Below, in pieces: positions 20,215 to 33,082 of a stretch of DNA of 64,000 nt (the first letter of the stretch is position 1; each line of letters starts with the position of its first letter). The notes below the pieces were generated by a model that was not told where the DNA came from, did no database searches, and was given only the letters and a program-made list of their open reading frames with translations. Source of the DNA: Gymnopilus junonius (Eukaryota > Basidiomycota > Agaricomycetes > Agaricales > Galerinaceae); contig JADNYJ010000098.1 in NCBI GenBank assembly GCA_015501075.1, positions 1-64,000 of the forward strand, written 5' to 3'. The position numbers were made by a program, and so were the translations under genes.

Positions 20215-22498
20215 TTATTGGGCTGTATCAGCGCTAACACTTTCCCAGAAACTTAGAAATTCTGTTAGTAAGGTTCCTTGTACGTGCACAGATAAATTAG
20301 AGCTTACTCGCATCTTTGGAGAAGCGCGGACGACGTTTCAACAACATGAATATCCGGAGCGCCCGCAGTCGTCATGTTAAACAGCATTTCATTCGAACCA
20401 CTCCATGTTGGCCAGAGAGGCGTACCAGTATTCTGAGGGTCCGATTTGATATTTGTGTTTAGGAACTTTACGAAGTCGAGGAAGGCCTCTGCAAAAGCTT
20501 TGTCAAATTGAGGGTTGCCGAATCCAGGAGTTTCTCCACTAGAAAAAAACATCACATAAGAAACCAGTGCAACGAAGGCGCGATGACTCACTTGGTAAAG
20601 TAATAAGCGACATCTTGTCCATGAAGCGCAGGCGGGATAGCAAACTCGCCCTGGGAAAGCAACTTAGATAATGTCGAGGATGTAGGGCCTAGTTTTATTA
20701 CCTTGAACCCAACACCATTGAAAGATCGCAACAAGAGATACGTAGGGCAAATGAAAATGGCTATACGCCAACGTTAGTGCTTGAAACCAGTGAACAGAAG
20801 GCATGAACACACATTCACCCATAATAGCGCTATTTACAAAGGCGTTTGAACCGAGGCCTGCATAATGTGCAGCAGCAGCTTGAATTTGAGTGGCTTCAAA
20901 ATTGGGGAACAGTTGTGTCACGTAGTCCGCAGGAGCAGTGACTGCTGCTGTTGTTTGATCCACGAAGGAGGTTCCTTCAAATGCATTTGTGACGGTAAGT
21001 ATAATGTCCTGCAACATTGGAGGATTAGCATGGTCAATAGGATGAGCAAATAAATAAGGCGAACTCCGTTTGTTCGCTTGTTTTTTAGCACTTGAGTTGG
21101 CCGATCCGTGATAAAGGTGCCGTCTACAACAGGAACAAAGACAAAGGTACCAAAGAAACCAGCAGAATTGATTTGAGTATTAGCGGCCTGGAGGGTATTG
21201 ACATCGACTTGACGAAGGCACTTCAAGGCATCAGTTGTGGAGGAACACCTGTGATTGGCGAGATGAGCCGAGATTATCAACGGAACTGCATCGACTTTAA
21301 GGGACTTACTGGGTCTGCTCAAGCGTTTCATTAAACAACAACTAATGGAGAATGGTAAGTGTCTGAGCACACATGTGTAAAGCAAAAGTGCATGACGAGC
21401 CTCAGGGATAGGATCATTGAACTTGTACTGAGATGGTAAGAACGTCGAACTCGTCATGGCAGCCCTGAAAAGTGGAGGAAACGTTCTGCCACCATTGGCA
21501 ACGACATGTTGTAAGACAGATCCAGCACCAGCCGATTCGCCCCAGATCGTCACTTGTTGAGGGTCTCCACCGAATAAGGTGATCTGAAATGGATGATTAC
21601 TACAGATCCAAACGATGACGCCACAACCAACTCACATGCTGTTGCACCCACTTCAAAGCGAATTGCTGGTCAACTAATGAAAAGAATGAATGTCGTCCTC
21701 GGAACATCTACAAAGAGCTTACGGAGGCCAGCATTCAAGGCTCCACCGTCTTTGACCGCTTGCCCAGGCAAGAAACCAAAAACACCTAGCCGGTATTGTA
21801 TAACGACAGCAACAACTTCTTCTCCTGATTCTCGAATGAGGTCGTTACCGTCAAATTGCGAAGCGCTACCTGCCACGTAGCCTCCGCTAATTCAAATGTA
21901 AGGCAGAAAAGTATCAATTATGAGGTGGCTTACCCATGTATCCAGAACACAACAGGCAGATTTTTCTTTTGTCCAAGAATTCCCGGTACATGAACGCTGT
22001 TATTTATGTCACTCGATTAGAATGCATCTCGACGCGGTTTGGTTTGGGGGTACTGACTTCAGGAACAAACAATCTTCGGATTGCCCAGCTTCCGCAGCTC
22101 GCGCGGTCAAGCTGGAAGAGCTACCAGGATGGAAAGGGTTCGTTGCAGCAGCCCCGTCACTAGCTTGGAAACACATTGATGGCTCCGTATTGGCAAGTTG
22201 AACACCTGCAGTAAAGGCAGGAGAAGCTGGAGCTCTAAACCGTAGTGAGCCTAAGAAAGCCATGAAGAATTAATCGTGTCAAGATTCTTCCAAAGCCGAA
22301 TCACATATACACCTTACCAGTAGGAGGAGCCGCATATCTGATTCCCAGAAACTGGGTATGTGTGGCATTAGTCACTTTATCCTGGACAGTAACACCTTGG
22401 TACTGGGCATAGCCTAGGTTGACTACAAGTGGTGCCGGGGCTGCCTTGGCTAGAGCCGAGATGGAGATAAAAAGACCAAGTGTGTGGAGCATTCGCAT
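20215..22498 (-). CDS. Type-B carboxylesterase/lipase 2, secreted
   Basis: The protein begins MRMLHTLGLFISISALAKA, a signal peptide, then LGYAQYQGVTVQDKV and FLGIRYAAPPTG. Subsequent exons carry SEDCLFLNVHVPGILGQKKN, VVFWIHGGGYVAGSA, VVIQYRLGVFGFLPGQ and VTIWGESAGAGSVLQHVV (nucleophile Ser). Near the end are GEFAIPPALHGQDVAYYF and a final exon reading DFWESVSADTAQ. Introns fall at the same places as in the plus-strand paralogue at 15086-17515, including those splitting PPTG, IHGG and the final RC/FWES join. I placed about a dozen exons, although not every boundary was checked. A shorter linker follows the oxyanion-hole exon than in paralogue 1. A TATA-like CATAAAT on the minus strand near 22602-22608 precedes the start by about 105 bases. 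Confidence 0.85.
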
Positions 22499-23965
22499 TG
22501 TTAGACGTTGCAATGATGTACAAAGAACGTTCTTGTCGACGGTATCGAGCAACAAGTGGTGACAATACTTGTTTCAAGTTTTCGAGATGACGAACCTCGC
22601 ATTTATGTACCCACTAGTACAAAGGCTACGCCATTGGTGACAGCTGTATGGAAGGGAGTGCGTGTGAGGACAACAAATCTTTGGAGCCAGAAATAATGAC
22701 TCACGTTCTTCTTTACTGTCCTTATGACCTTTTGCTATTTACGACGCGACGGAGATCTGCGGAGTCTTGAGAAAATGAAGATATATGAAGAGAGAAGAAT
22801 TTGCACCTCGACACCCCTTGACTATTTTTCGAAAATGAAGATTCGCCTCAGAAGAGAGGTTGGATCATGGATTTAGGGAGGCTCTTGAGAACCCTGCGAC
22901 TGTCTTCTGGCCTCTGATATCAACCAAATTAACTTCCTGCATTTGCATTTTAGCGTTGAAATGTGGTAACATAAATCCAGGAAAAACACACCCGATGTAG
23001 TAATGAAAACCATACAACTGGGTGAGAGTAGCCAACCAAAAATTTGCTGCGCAAGAAGCATTATGCCAGTATCCATATGACCATGCCAGGCTCAGCCTTC
23101 TGACCATTCCAAATTCCGTCTTAAAATTTTATTTGCTTCTTATTGCTAGTTCGATCGCTTGGGCCCTCAGCTGCATCTAGTCAGCTGACTGTACCATTAC
23201 CAAAAAAATTAGTTGCATAACTTGCCTGAGAGTCCTAGCATGGATAGGTTGGAACGGTACATACTGTGAGGTCGAGACTCGGAAATCAGAACAGACGAAT
23301 AGTGCGTGATGGTAATTTGCAGGAGCAAGACCATTGTTGAAGACTCAGAAAAGCTCAGTAAGCGGGCAAGAAGCAGAACACCTGTGGTAGCCCACGGCGG
23401 ACGAAACAAGGACGAAGATCCTCAGAACTGACAAAGTCACAAACGAGTACGTCACGGCATGATGAGTCACGAGTTCAGCGCACGGTCCGGATTCTGCAGC
23501 CTCAAACTTGCCTCCGACAATTCGACGGACTCTTGAACTTTGGCTCCTCTGACAGAATTCCTAAATAAAATGAGGCAGGTTTGTATTAAATGTAAACTCG
23601 GAAATAGTGGCTCCCCACACTTATCGGTTAACATTTGGCCGAAATCTGCCTTCAAGTTGCTGTAGAAGCAATGTAGAAGCCGATTGCAAGTAGAATGATA
23701 GAGCCCAAAACAAGGGAAGAAATGAAAAGGAGGACGTCACCACACTAGCCCAGTACGCTCGCACCATGGACGAAAATGACACTATCCAATAAATAAGGCG
23801 AAGTGTGCATTGTACTATTATTCCGAACTGTTCAGTGTCATGGCTTATTAACAAGGGCTTGACTCTGCGACTACGACCGTAATTTGTATGGGTATTGGCA
23901 GCATGAGTTTGGCCCAGATGGAAATGTTGCACGGACTGTGTTTACCTAAGGTATTATAAATGAAT
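22499..23965. other. Intergenic, no gene seen
   Basis: Short frames on both strands carry no domain and no plausible splice partners. The left end is the promoter side of esterase 2. The right end is downstream of the NLR-like gene. Confidence 0.45.
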
Positions 23966-26900
23966 TCAGAATTCCCTATACCACATATCCAGCTCGTCTT
24001 GTTCTTGAGGACTAGGAATCAAAGAAGGGTCGTCTGCTTGCCTGATAAGAAATTGGCAACGTATCAGGCCTCTCTCAACAGAGGAGGAGCTATGGTACTG
24101 AATAGCTTCTGCATAGGCCCCCTTTGCATCTGCAATCTGACCCATCTTTGCCCATGTGCGTCCCATGATTTCCAGAATTTCGGCAATGGATAGTGGTGAG
24201 CCATAGGCTTGTCCCCTTTCTAGAGCTTCAAAAAGGGTATCTAGAGCTTCTGGGTAATGGCCTTTCATGAACAAGGTCCGCCCAACAAGTTCCATTGAAT
24301 CAGTTAGATTATAATATTCCCTGAACTGCTTTAATTCTTGAACAGCAGCCCTTCCTGATTCCAGGGCAGCATCATAGTTTTCATCCCAGTAATAAACAGT
24401 TTGAAGGTCGTGGAGGCACTTAGCATAATTCAGCGGATCCGGAAAGGCTTTAAACATATCTCCCGCTTGGGTAAGTAATTTGACCCCTTCCTCATAGTCT
24501 CCATACTGGCCAATGACATATCCATAATGATGAAGGCAGAGAATGGCTCCTTGAGCATCGCCAAGCCTTTCGAAGACAATTTTCGCATCCATAATCAATT
24601 GCAGACGCTCACTTTGTGAAATTCCCAGTGGCCACATGTGCATGGATACCTGGACTTTGTCAAGCAAGGAATAGGCGGCTTGTTGTTCATTGGGGATTGA
24701 GAGAAATTCTTGATGCGCCAAGCTGAACTGTTCGAGTGCATCATCGTAACGGTCAAGGCTGAAGAGCATTTTTCCATAGCAAGTCAGAGCATCACCCATG
24801 ATTTCTGGGTGCCCCTTCATTTGACGTGCAAGCTTTAACACATGTTCAATAGTCTCAAGTCGTAGTCTCGTCGATAATTGGTGTTTTGCCAATACTAGAA
24901 ATGCTTTGATCAAATCGGGGTCTGCCTCGCTGATATCTAGGAGAATAGCCTGTAAATTTCCTTCTTCTGCAGAAAGTGCATCAGCATGTTCCTTGAATGA
25001 TAAATCTCCAGGAGATGAATTATGCTGCAGGAGGAAATTGCATGCCGATTTAGTTATCGCAATGCGCACCCCTTCAGGGAATCGGGAAGGGGTGAGAATA
25101 TATGATCGAATGACTGGGAGAACAAAGTAGTGTGTCTCTCGCCTTTGCATAAGGGATGTTTCGACAAGAACCTGTAGGGCATCCAACAGATTTGGCTGAT
25201 TGGGAACCCACCACTTGGTGAGTAAGCCGTAAGTGGTGCCGACAGGCAACATGGCAAGACTTGCAAGAAGCTCATACGCGTCTGGGCGCTTCTTCATAGG
25301 CGGACTTTCCACAGAAAGGCTTATACAGACATCGAGGCTATGCTTGGCATCAACTGAGTTCTGCGCCTGCCCTAGCATTGCCGTTCCTAGACGGTCATAC
25401 TCTTCGATGAGTTTGCCTGCTCCTAATCCAGTCATCCTGGCTCGACGTGCCATGAGAGTGATGGCTAGCGGCATGTGCCCAAGTGTTTGAAGTAATGTCG
25501 ACACCATGGGATCGTCATTACCTGCAGGAGATATATCCAGATAAATTTGACGAGCAGCATCACCATCAACTGCTTCAATTTCAAATGTTTGCCAATGTTT
25601 GCCGTCGCAAGGAGGGATTGACGATCTCATGGTGATGAATAAAGTGACATGCGATATTTTGTCAATTTCATAGAGGATTTGCTCTGTCTCTGACCGGGAT
25701 TCTATAACATTCCACGGGGTCTCGAAATTGTCCAATAAGATAACAAGAGGGTCTGTGGACGCTTTGATCTCCGAAATGATATCTCTGAGGGTATTGCCAG
25801 AGTTCCGAGTGGTTCCTAACGATGAGTACAGAGTGTCAAGTAGCAGGGAAACTGATTTTGCCTTAACACATGGCACCCATATTTGGTTGTGCTCGAGGAA
25901 ACGTTTCCTCACTTCAGGGTGCGCCATAACAGCAAGTGCCGCGGACGTCTTGCCCATTCCACCTGGCCCGAGAAGGCAAACTCGAGCATACTTTTGACCA
26001 TCCTTTCCAGCTTCAGTAAGTATATGAACCAGCTTTTCCACGAGGAGATCGCGGCCGTAGAAGATGTCCCCGTTTGCAGGCATGATGGATCGTGATGGCA
26101 CCACCGACAAGGAGGAGTCTATTGGTTGGCCATTATTAAGGATAGCTAGGACTTTGTTCATACCGTTGTTGAGACTGTCGAGGGTTTTTTGTTGGTTTGA
26201 ATAGAATTCTGTGATTTGCTTCTCCAAACTATCAAGCAGGTTGCTATGACTTATTGCGCGCGAGATCTCATAGGTCAAAAATTAGGTTCCATTATTGGAA
26301 AGTACTCAAAGGAGATCTTACATTAAAACGCGCCATCGCGTTGTCCAAGCGGCGAACACATTTATCGACCTTATCCCTATTGATGGTCCGAAAGAATATT
26401 ATCAAAAGAGCATGTTGAGATGCGATTTCATCCAGTTTTCTTTGAATGTAGGTCAGATCTCTGCAGGAAAGGAATCAACTTCGACGAAAATGATCAAAAG
26501 GACAAGACAAACTGCTGTAAGGCCTCGATGTCCTTCTTCAGCTTTTCCTCGATTTCTTCTTCCTTTTTCCCCTTCAGCCCATCTACTAAAAGAGTCACGA
26601 GCGTCTTGACGTGCATCTTGAGTTCCTGAGCATGTTCCAATGTCGCATGGCTATCCTAAAGTTGCATTAAAAAGCGTCACAAATATGCCATGAGCTTTAA
26701 CTTACCTCGCAAGCCTCGATGATCTTTGTGGCAAGCGCCACTGCCTGACCGAGTCCCGGAAGAGGGATGGTATTTGCTACTTGTCGCAAAACTTCGAGGA
26801 ATTCCTTCGCTGCTTCACCTGCGTATTCAGCTGCAGTTGGTTTGGAAAGACCATTCTTGTTCTTTGCCAAGTGGACTTCAAGTTCTCTGTCAGCATGGGA

Positions 26901-27026
26901 CCTCGCCTGTATTACAAAATTGTCGCCGAGTTGTGATTTTGCGGCCTGAGGCCAACGCGGAATACAGGAACATGGCATTACAGCGTAGAACAGCACGCGA
27001 TTGATAAACCGTGACCAGACCTGCAT
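23966..27026 (-). CDS. NLR-like STAND ATPase with MLKL-type N-terminus and TPR-like C-terminus
   Basis: Four exons, 27026-26706, 26655-26513, 26460-26322 and 26266-23966, join to an intact 967-residue frame. The first three encode an all-helical N-terminus. Its pattern (VANTIPLPGLGQAVALATKI, then long helices LKKDIEALQQDLTYIQRKLD and RRLDNAMARFN) resembles the four-helix bundle of MLKL/HeLo-like cell-death executors. The large exon has the NB-ARC-type core: FYGRDLLVEKL, P-loop LLGPGGMGKTSAA (about residue 300), Walker B LVILLDNFE (about 378) and a GLPL-like GHMPLAI (about 465). A C-terminal array of about 34-residue helical hairpins (FSLDRYDDALEQFSLAHQEF, YGDYEEGVKLLTQA) is TPR-like. Such fungal proteins are thought to act in non-self recognition and programmed cell death. 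The first methionine is uncertain because residues before about 50 look unconserved. Confidence 0.8.
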
Positions 27027-30000
27027 GCCTTCGCAGATCGCCTAGGTGACAGCATTTTCCAATAACGTGTTGAGCAGTTTGGAGGTAAGTCTTAACTCCG
27101 ATCTACTCAAAGTCGGAGCGCCGTTAGTGGCAAATGCATCACATGACTGACGCGTCGCATACGCGTAAGGTGGCAATCACTAAATCGGTGTTATATCTTC
27201 CTGTTTTCGAACATCTCCATGGATCGGGAACCAAATATGCGACATAAAAAATCTTTAGATCGGTTGACGTGTGCTATAAACATACAAAGCATCATCTGTA
27301 ACAGGCTGATGGTCTGCAGACAGGCAGCACAAGCCCCAGGACTTGGTCAAGTTCCGCCCGCGGGTTGTCGTGAACTGAGGGATGCACATTCGTTATTATA
27401 CATATGACCCTGAGGCAGAATTTTATTAAAAACAGTTTTGCAGAAAAGAAAAAAAATGGCAAAGGCACTTCGTCGTTTGGTTTCGAGCTAAAAGATCTCT
27501 TTTAGCGATTATTCCCTGATCAATTTTCTTGGGTGAACCCTGTTTCGTCGCCGTCGAAGACTTCTCCACAGCAAGAATATTCGGATTATGCAGGAAGGGA
27601 TCGAGCAGCTCAAATAAAAAGGAACATACATACATAAGAATGAAGGAAATTTGAATTGAATGAATCTGGACAGAATGACCATTGGGAAGACATCCCATAC
27701 AAGGTCGGAATAGTCCTGACAAAAACCTCCTAGAGGACATCATGCAATTAGCTTGGCGGTGGAATTCAGAAAAAAGAACGGATAAAGTCGCATTGGAAGC
27801 GACAGAAAAATTAAAGTTGAGCTCCAGCGTCAACGGATATCCAATGGATATCTTGATACAAGGTAAAGAAAATCAGATGCGAGAGCCAGAAGATATAAGA
27901 AAAGAGGAAGAAAAAAGAAATGGAATGGGAATTGCTCTCAGAGCAAAACTCTGTCAATGAAGCGCGATCACTCAAGACTTGATGCTGCACCCGCCATTCG
28001 GCGTATCAATTGACTTGACTTTGCAGGAAGAAAGGGTTGTTGAATGAAATTGGGTGAGAGCACAGGGAAGAAAAAGCCTTGAATCCAGTGTCTAGTGAGT
28101 AGACGCAGAAAAAAACTCATCGGAGCAAAAAGTATAGCTTAAAAAAATGACAGTAAAAGAAAATACGGTCAGTGACGGCTGACTCAAGCCGTTGAATCGG
28201 TGAGGTACCAACTGCTTGTGCACCCCGATGTTACAGCCACCCGTTGGAGGAGAAATGAAGAGAAAGAACACGCATAAAAAGAGCTGCGGCATGCATGGGT
28301 TGCTGGATCTACGCAGCAGAGACAATAGAGTCGACAGCGAAGGAAAGATACGAGGTAAGGAGGATCACGAAAGGGAAATGACAGACTGAGCAAGCAGAAC
28401 TTGCCTTGGCGACAAGATAGACGACAAGCTTGACAAAGTCACGCACTTTGGTTTGTAGATGGCGAAGAACTTGTGAGAGGACCAGTGTACAAGGAATACT
28501 AGACGACAGAGAGCGAGCAATGCAACTGGGAATGATAAGAAGGGACGACGGGTGGGATTAAGGACAGAGCTCAGAGGGGAAAAAAGAGTGCGAATCCGCC
28601 AGCGAAGACGGGAGACAAGTCCAAGGAGCGGATGTGCCGTCCGATGCCTCCCGAACTAGACCATAAATAGGTATGTACATACCAGATGTGGCCTAATAAA
28701 CAATCCTCTCTGAACCCATGCAACAGCCAATGATAAAATTCTGTGCGCAACTTCGTCTCCTACGTCAAGTCTTAAATGAGATGAGGATAAGCTTTTCCAC
28801 TGTCGCGTGCATTACTAAATATAAGCGATTGACCTGGGTGAGCAAATTGAGAGAAGGAGACAAAGGCGGGCAGAGCAAAAGCTATGCCGCTGGTGAGCGA
28901 GTGCTGTCTGTGTTCGACCTACGAACACATCATAACTATTAGAGGTTAGGCCCCAACTTTGAAGAAAAGAAAAGCAAGGAATAAGTTTAAATTTCTGTCA
29001 ACCAAACTCTCCAGGTAGACAGCAAGCTCAGCTTGGGGACCCCGTAGTCAAACAAACCTGTTCGACTCTACGATATAACGCAGATCTCCAAATCTAAAAA
29101 TCCTGCACCCAGCCATAATCTACCGATGTTTTACTTTCCCTTCCTTCACCTATGGGTCCTCTACTAATTTCTGGTAGGACGAGCAATGAAGGGAAATATA
29201 TAGTAGGCGGCGGAATGGGGCCAGGAAAATACCCTTTTCGACATTGCAAGTCCAAGAGGATTTGCAAAAGAGAGTGCGTGTGCGATTTATCATTGCGACA
29301 TTACTGCGATTCCGGAGGAGAATAAACCGACCCAAGAGAGTAAACAAAGAAAAAATAGGAAAAAAAAGTCAAAAATCCGTACAATTCTGAGTCTATTGAC
29401 ACAGCCAGTGAACCATTTGAAGTTGTCTTGAACGCTGGGCAACTAAGCGCTGAGCAGCCTCCAACAATCAGTAAGTTCCCCCATCAATTTGGGAGTCCTA
29501 TGCGCGAGTTCAACAGCTACGCTTGATATCCATGCCTCATCGCATGATTAAGCGTCAAGACGTAAACGCACTTTAAGAGCCAAGTTAAACGATGCAACAG
29601 CAGACATAACTTGAAGACAAGCTGCGCGAGAGGATTTCTGTAACGCCACGAGGGTGGTAGTACAGACTCAACAGCTGCAGGGCTCGAGTTTGAGATCAGA
29701 GGCGGGGTAAGGGCGGCGGTGATAGGCAATTGGGCAACCTTGCAATGGAGGAGGACCGTTCTACCTACAGTATCCTTTTCTCACGCAACATGAAATGAAG
29801 AGGAAACACTAATGAAATGTCGAAGGCGAAAATAGCGTATAATGTATATGCAGGTTGAAAAATAAAAGTAATAAAGTGCATGGAGAGACAGATGCGAACG
29901 AGTATAACGGGCACCAGGATATGTACATACAAATGTTGAATGAGCAAAAAAAAAATATGCAGATGAACGAGCGAATAAAGGCGCAACTGTCGTGAAGCTA

Positions 30001-31633
30001 CGTGTATACGCCCAAAATACATACATACACAGATAGATACTGGACAACCATAAACAAGTCAACTAGAGAGGAGGAGGAAATGGATATGGTGACACTGGTA
30101 ATGAGAAGCAACTTGGAAAAAGGAAGAAGAAAGAAAGACAGCACGAGAGAGAATAGAGCGATACATAGCAAGGACTATCAGATTGAGAATCGAAAAACCG
30201 AAAGCAAGATAGCACATGAAACCCTAACTCGACGAAATTAAAAACTGACCTCAAAAATCCAAAAAAAGTGCGAAAGTGAAAGCAAAAGTAAAATGAGCAC
30301 AGAAGGACGAGCATGAGAACAAAAACCTATGCATAACCAGGCACAGGCCCATGATGCATGAAGCTTTGAAGAACCAACTTCCAAAGAACAATGGAAGTCG
30401 AAGTCGAAGTCGGAAGTCGAAACGAAATGAAGTGAAGTGATGAATGAGAGGGAATTGACACCGATTGACACCGCACCGCAGTATCGCAACGTGGCTTGCA
30501 CCCAGCGACATGGAACATGGAACATGAATATGAATGACACGAACACAGCCAGCCAGCCAGCCAACCAACCAACCAATCCAAAAAAACCCCTCAGCACTCC
30601 AACCCAAACTGAGTCTCCAATCACCATGGATCGATCGACCCAAGAAAAGACAAGAGCAAGGCTGGGGAATGCAACCATTCCTGTGACCACCTCGCCTTCT
30701 CACCCCTCCCGGCAGGGCAAAGACCCCATGAGAAGTAACCTAAGACAGGAATCGGCCTATAGTATTAATGAAACGTTCCCCAGCAGGCTGAACCTTGAGG
30801 ATAATGTTATAATGTTGTAACACGCAACGAGGCTGAACTTTGAATCAGAATCGAGAGATGGAGGTAAATATGAAGCGTGAAGTGTGAAAGTTGGGAATAT
30901 AGAACACCAGCCGTCTGGAGCAGACAAGGAATGGAGGAAATCGAATAGATGGATGGATGGTCGGATGGATGTACATCCGTGTGTTGGGTTGATTGATGAA
31001 AATGCAACGACGCCATCCGTGCTGTCATCCAAAGCGACATACGAGAGTGAGAGTGGGATTGAGATGGGGATCGTGATGTGAAGGGTGCAATGAACATTTC
31101 AGTATTGATACCGGGCCATTGGACTCGTGGGCTGAAGGCGTTGGAAAGACGAAGGATAAGGACGAAATATTGAGGGCTCAGGACGTGAGATGATAGCAGC
31201 GATCTCCTTGACAGAGCAAGAGAGAATGCGAGAAAGAGTGCGATATGTTGATAAAACACGGTCAATGATATGCATTGCGTATATTCATATCAAATGAGAC
31301 CGTCGACTAGGTATAACCGCCTCGTACTCTCCTCCACGCCCCGCGCTCCCCACTGCAGGCGGATGCGATATGATGCACCGTGCCGCGTCGTGTATAAAAT
31401 AGCACAAATTCATATCCATACCTTCATCGTTATCTTCATACATGTCTTCAATCTTCGTCGTCGTCGTCGCATGTCGTGTATTGCGTAGCTGCAAGCATGC
31501 CGAGAAAAGAGAAAAAAAGGATCCCAACAACCCAGAAGAAAAAACCAGAAACCAAAACCCAAAACCCGACCCTAAATAACAAAGAACCAAAGGCGCCGAC
31601 GATAACAATCATCACCGACGCCAACTATCACTG
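27027..31633. other. 4.6-kb gene-poor tract, purine-rich on the plus strand
   Basis: No protein family was recognised on either strand. From about 27.4 to 31.5 kb the plus strand is strongly enriched in A and G (runs of GAGA, AAGAA, GGAAGAG), so minus-strand frames are artificially open and hydrophobic. It contains short tandem repeats near 30390, 30547 and 30950. It could be a long 3' untranslated region of the minus-strand gene at 31634-32786, a noncoding transcript, or regulatory DNA. Confidence 0.45.
30547..30576. repeat. Tetranucleotide microsatellite (AGCC/AACC)
   Basis: Four AGCC units run directly into three AACC units. It encodes the tryptophan-rich runs in the antisense chance frames of this area. 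Confidence 0.8.
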
Positions 31634-32786
31634 TCAAGCCCTCCCTTCTCCACCAGGAGTAAGACCCGGCGACCCCAACGGACTCCCAACCTGACGAATC
31701 GGAGGCGATCCAGGCGATCCAGGCGACCCAGGCCCACTCAGCGTAAAACTCCCCTCTGAATCTGGGCTGTTCAAGCTGTAGCTACTCGCACTCGCGTTAC
31801 TGCTCTTCCTCCGCCCGAGCAAATTCAAACTCCACTTGGGCCTCTTCTTCTGCAGACTGGGAGGCATGGGCGGGTTCGCAGCAGCTTGGGCTTTTAATTT
31901 CGGGTGGGTGGATATGTGGGAATGGGTATGGTTATATGAAGGTAAATCGGGCGAGGAGAGTAGGGAGAAGGAGAGAGGGAGTGCGGAGGTGGTGGAGGCG
32001 GATGTAGATGGCGATGTGCTCATGTTCATGTTCATATTAAAGTTAATAGTAGGAAACGTTCCCGTGCCTGCTGCAGAGGGCGACGACGCCCTCGACTGCG
32101 AATGTGAGGAGGCGCCTGATGCCGATTCGGATATGGAAGGCGATTGGTGGTGTTGTGGCGAGGTGTCGGGGAAGGGGTACTCGAAGCGGGTGGTGTTGGT
32201 GGCGAAGGGGGTTCCGACGATTTGGGAGGAGGGGGAATGCAGGATGAGGTCAGATAGGTCAACCATAGGAGGCATGAGGGCTCTTGATAGGCGCGGTGGA
32301 GGCGTTGTTGGCTTTGAGCTAGGGAGGGGAGATTGAGATTGAGATTGAAATGCGGGTGCTGGGGCGGGAGATGATGCTGGCCGTAGTGGAGACTGGATTT
32401 GGCTTTGTGTAGTTTGTTCTTCTGCGATTGGTTGTATTATATCGGATGCTTTCTCCTCTTCTTGACCCCAGGTGATGGTTGAGATACTGTCGGCGCAGAC
32501 AGGGGGTCCTCGTCCTGCAAGAAGGTAGGCAAGAAAAGTAAGGCAAAGAATAAAAGAAGAAAACAAAACTTACTGCAAGGGTACCACCGTGACCCAAGGG
32601 GAGAGCAGAATCGGGAATATCGATGACGTCGGGCCCCACCTCTACACGAGTCGGTTGCTTCTTCTTCTCTGCATCGACATCGGCATCTGCAAACACGTTG
32701 TTTCCTGACGCATTTGACTCGGATCTGTCTTCGTGTCCTGTAATCGGTTCGCGAGTGGGTTCAGACACCTCCACGGGAGCACTCAT
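31634..32786 (-). CDS. Serine/proline-rich protein of unknown function
   Basis: The start codon at 32784-32786 opens MSAPVEVSEPTREPITGHED. Exon 1 (32786-32585) joined to exon 2 (32514-31634) gives 360 residues. This splice uses the weak donor GTACCC. A stronger donor (GTAAGT) nine bases later would instead give a 97-residue protein ending KKRRKHPI. The long frame looks coding: it ends with RPKWSLNLLGRRKSSNASASSYS and a GSPGSPGSP tract, with serine clusters resembling phosphorylation regions. No globular domain is visible, so most of it is probably disordered. No function can be assigned. It lies between two unusually long gene-poor tracts. Confidence 0.65.
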
Positions 32787-33082
32787 GTTGGAGAAATTGG
32801 AGACGAAGCAGGAGACGAAGGAAGCTGGTTATAAACGAACTTTGCGAATTCTTCCTTGAGAGTGCAAATGGACGGCCCAGAAAGTTCGATGCAGTGCGAC
32901 CACGTGGTGCTGCTGCCAACTAGTGTCGATAACGCCCAATCCTCAGGCCAAACGTCGCATGCAACGAGGCCTTTGGAGCCCTGGAGCCTGAGGCCTTGAG
33001 GACTACAAGAGCGGCAAAGGACAAGGCTGTAGGGATATTCCGTAGAGGACAGACTAGCCAGGAGAAGGGAAGTTCTGTTCAT
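32783..33082 (-). other. Upstream ORF (99 codons) overlapping the next start by ATGA
   Basis: A reading frame beginning MNRTSLLLASLSS ends in a TGA that shares bases with the ATG of the serine-rich protein gene. If the leader is unspliced, it would be a long upstream ORF with a stop-start overlap, which could permit reinitiation. No domain is recognised and it may be chance. Confidence 0.25.

Noticed and set aside
30238..30703. Two overlapping 150-codon minus-strand frames
   Set aside because: Both frames of the same strand are open because of the strong pyrimidine bias and a tetranucleotide repeat. The products are phenylalanine/serine/tryptophan-rich with no domain.
31836..32336. 166-codon plus-strand frame antisense to the serine-rich gene
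   Set aside because: It is glycine/valine/glutamate-rich because it mirrors serine/proline-rich coding DNA on the other strand, and it has no domain.
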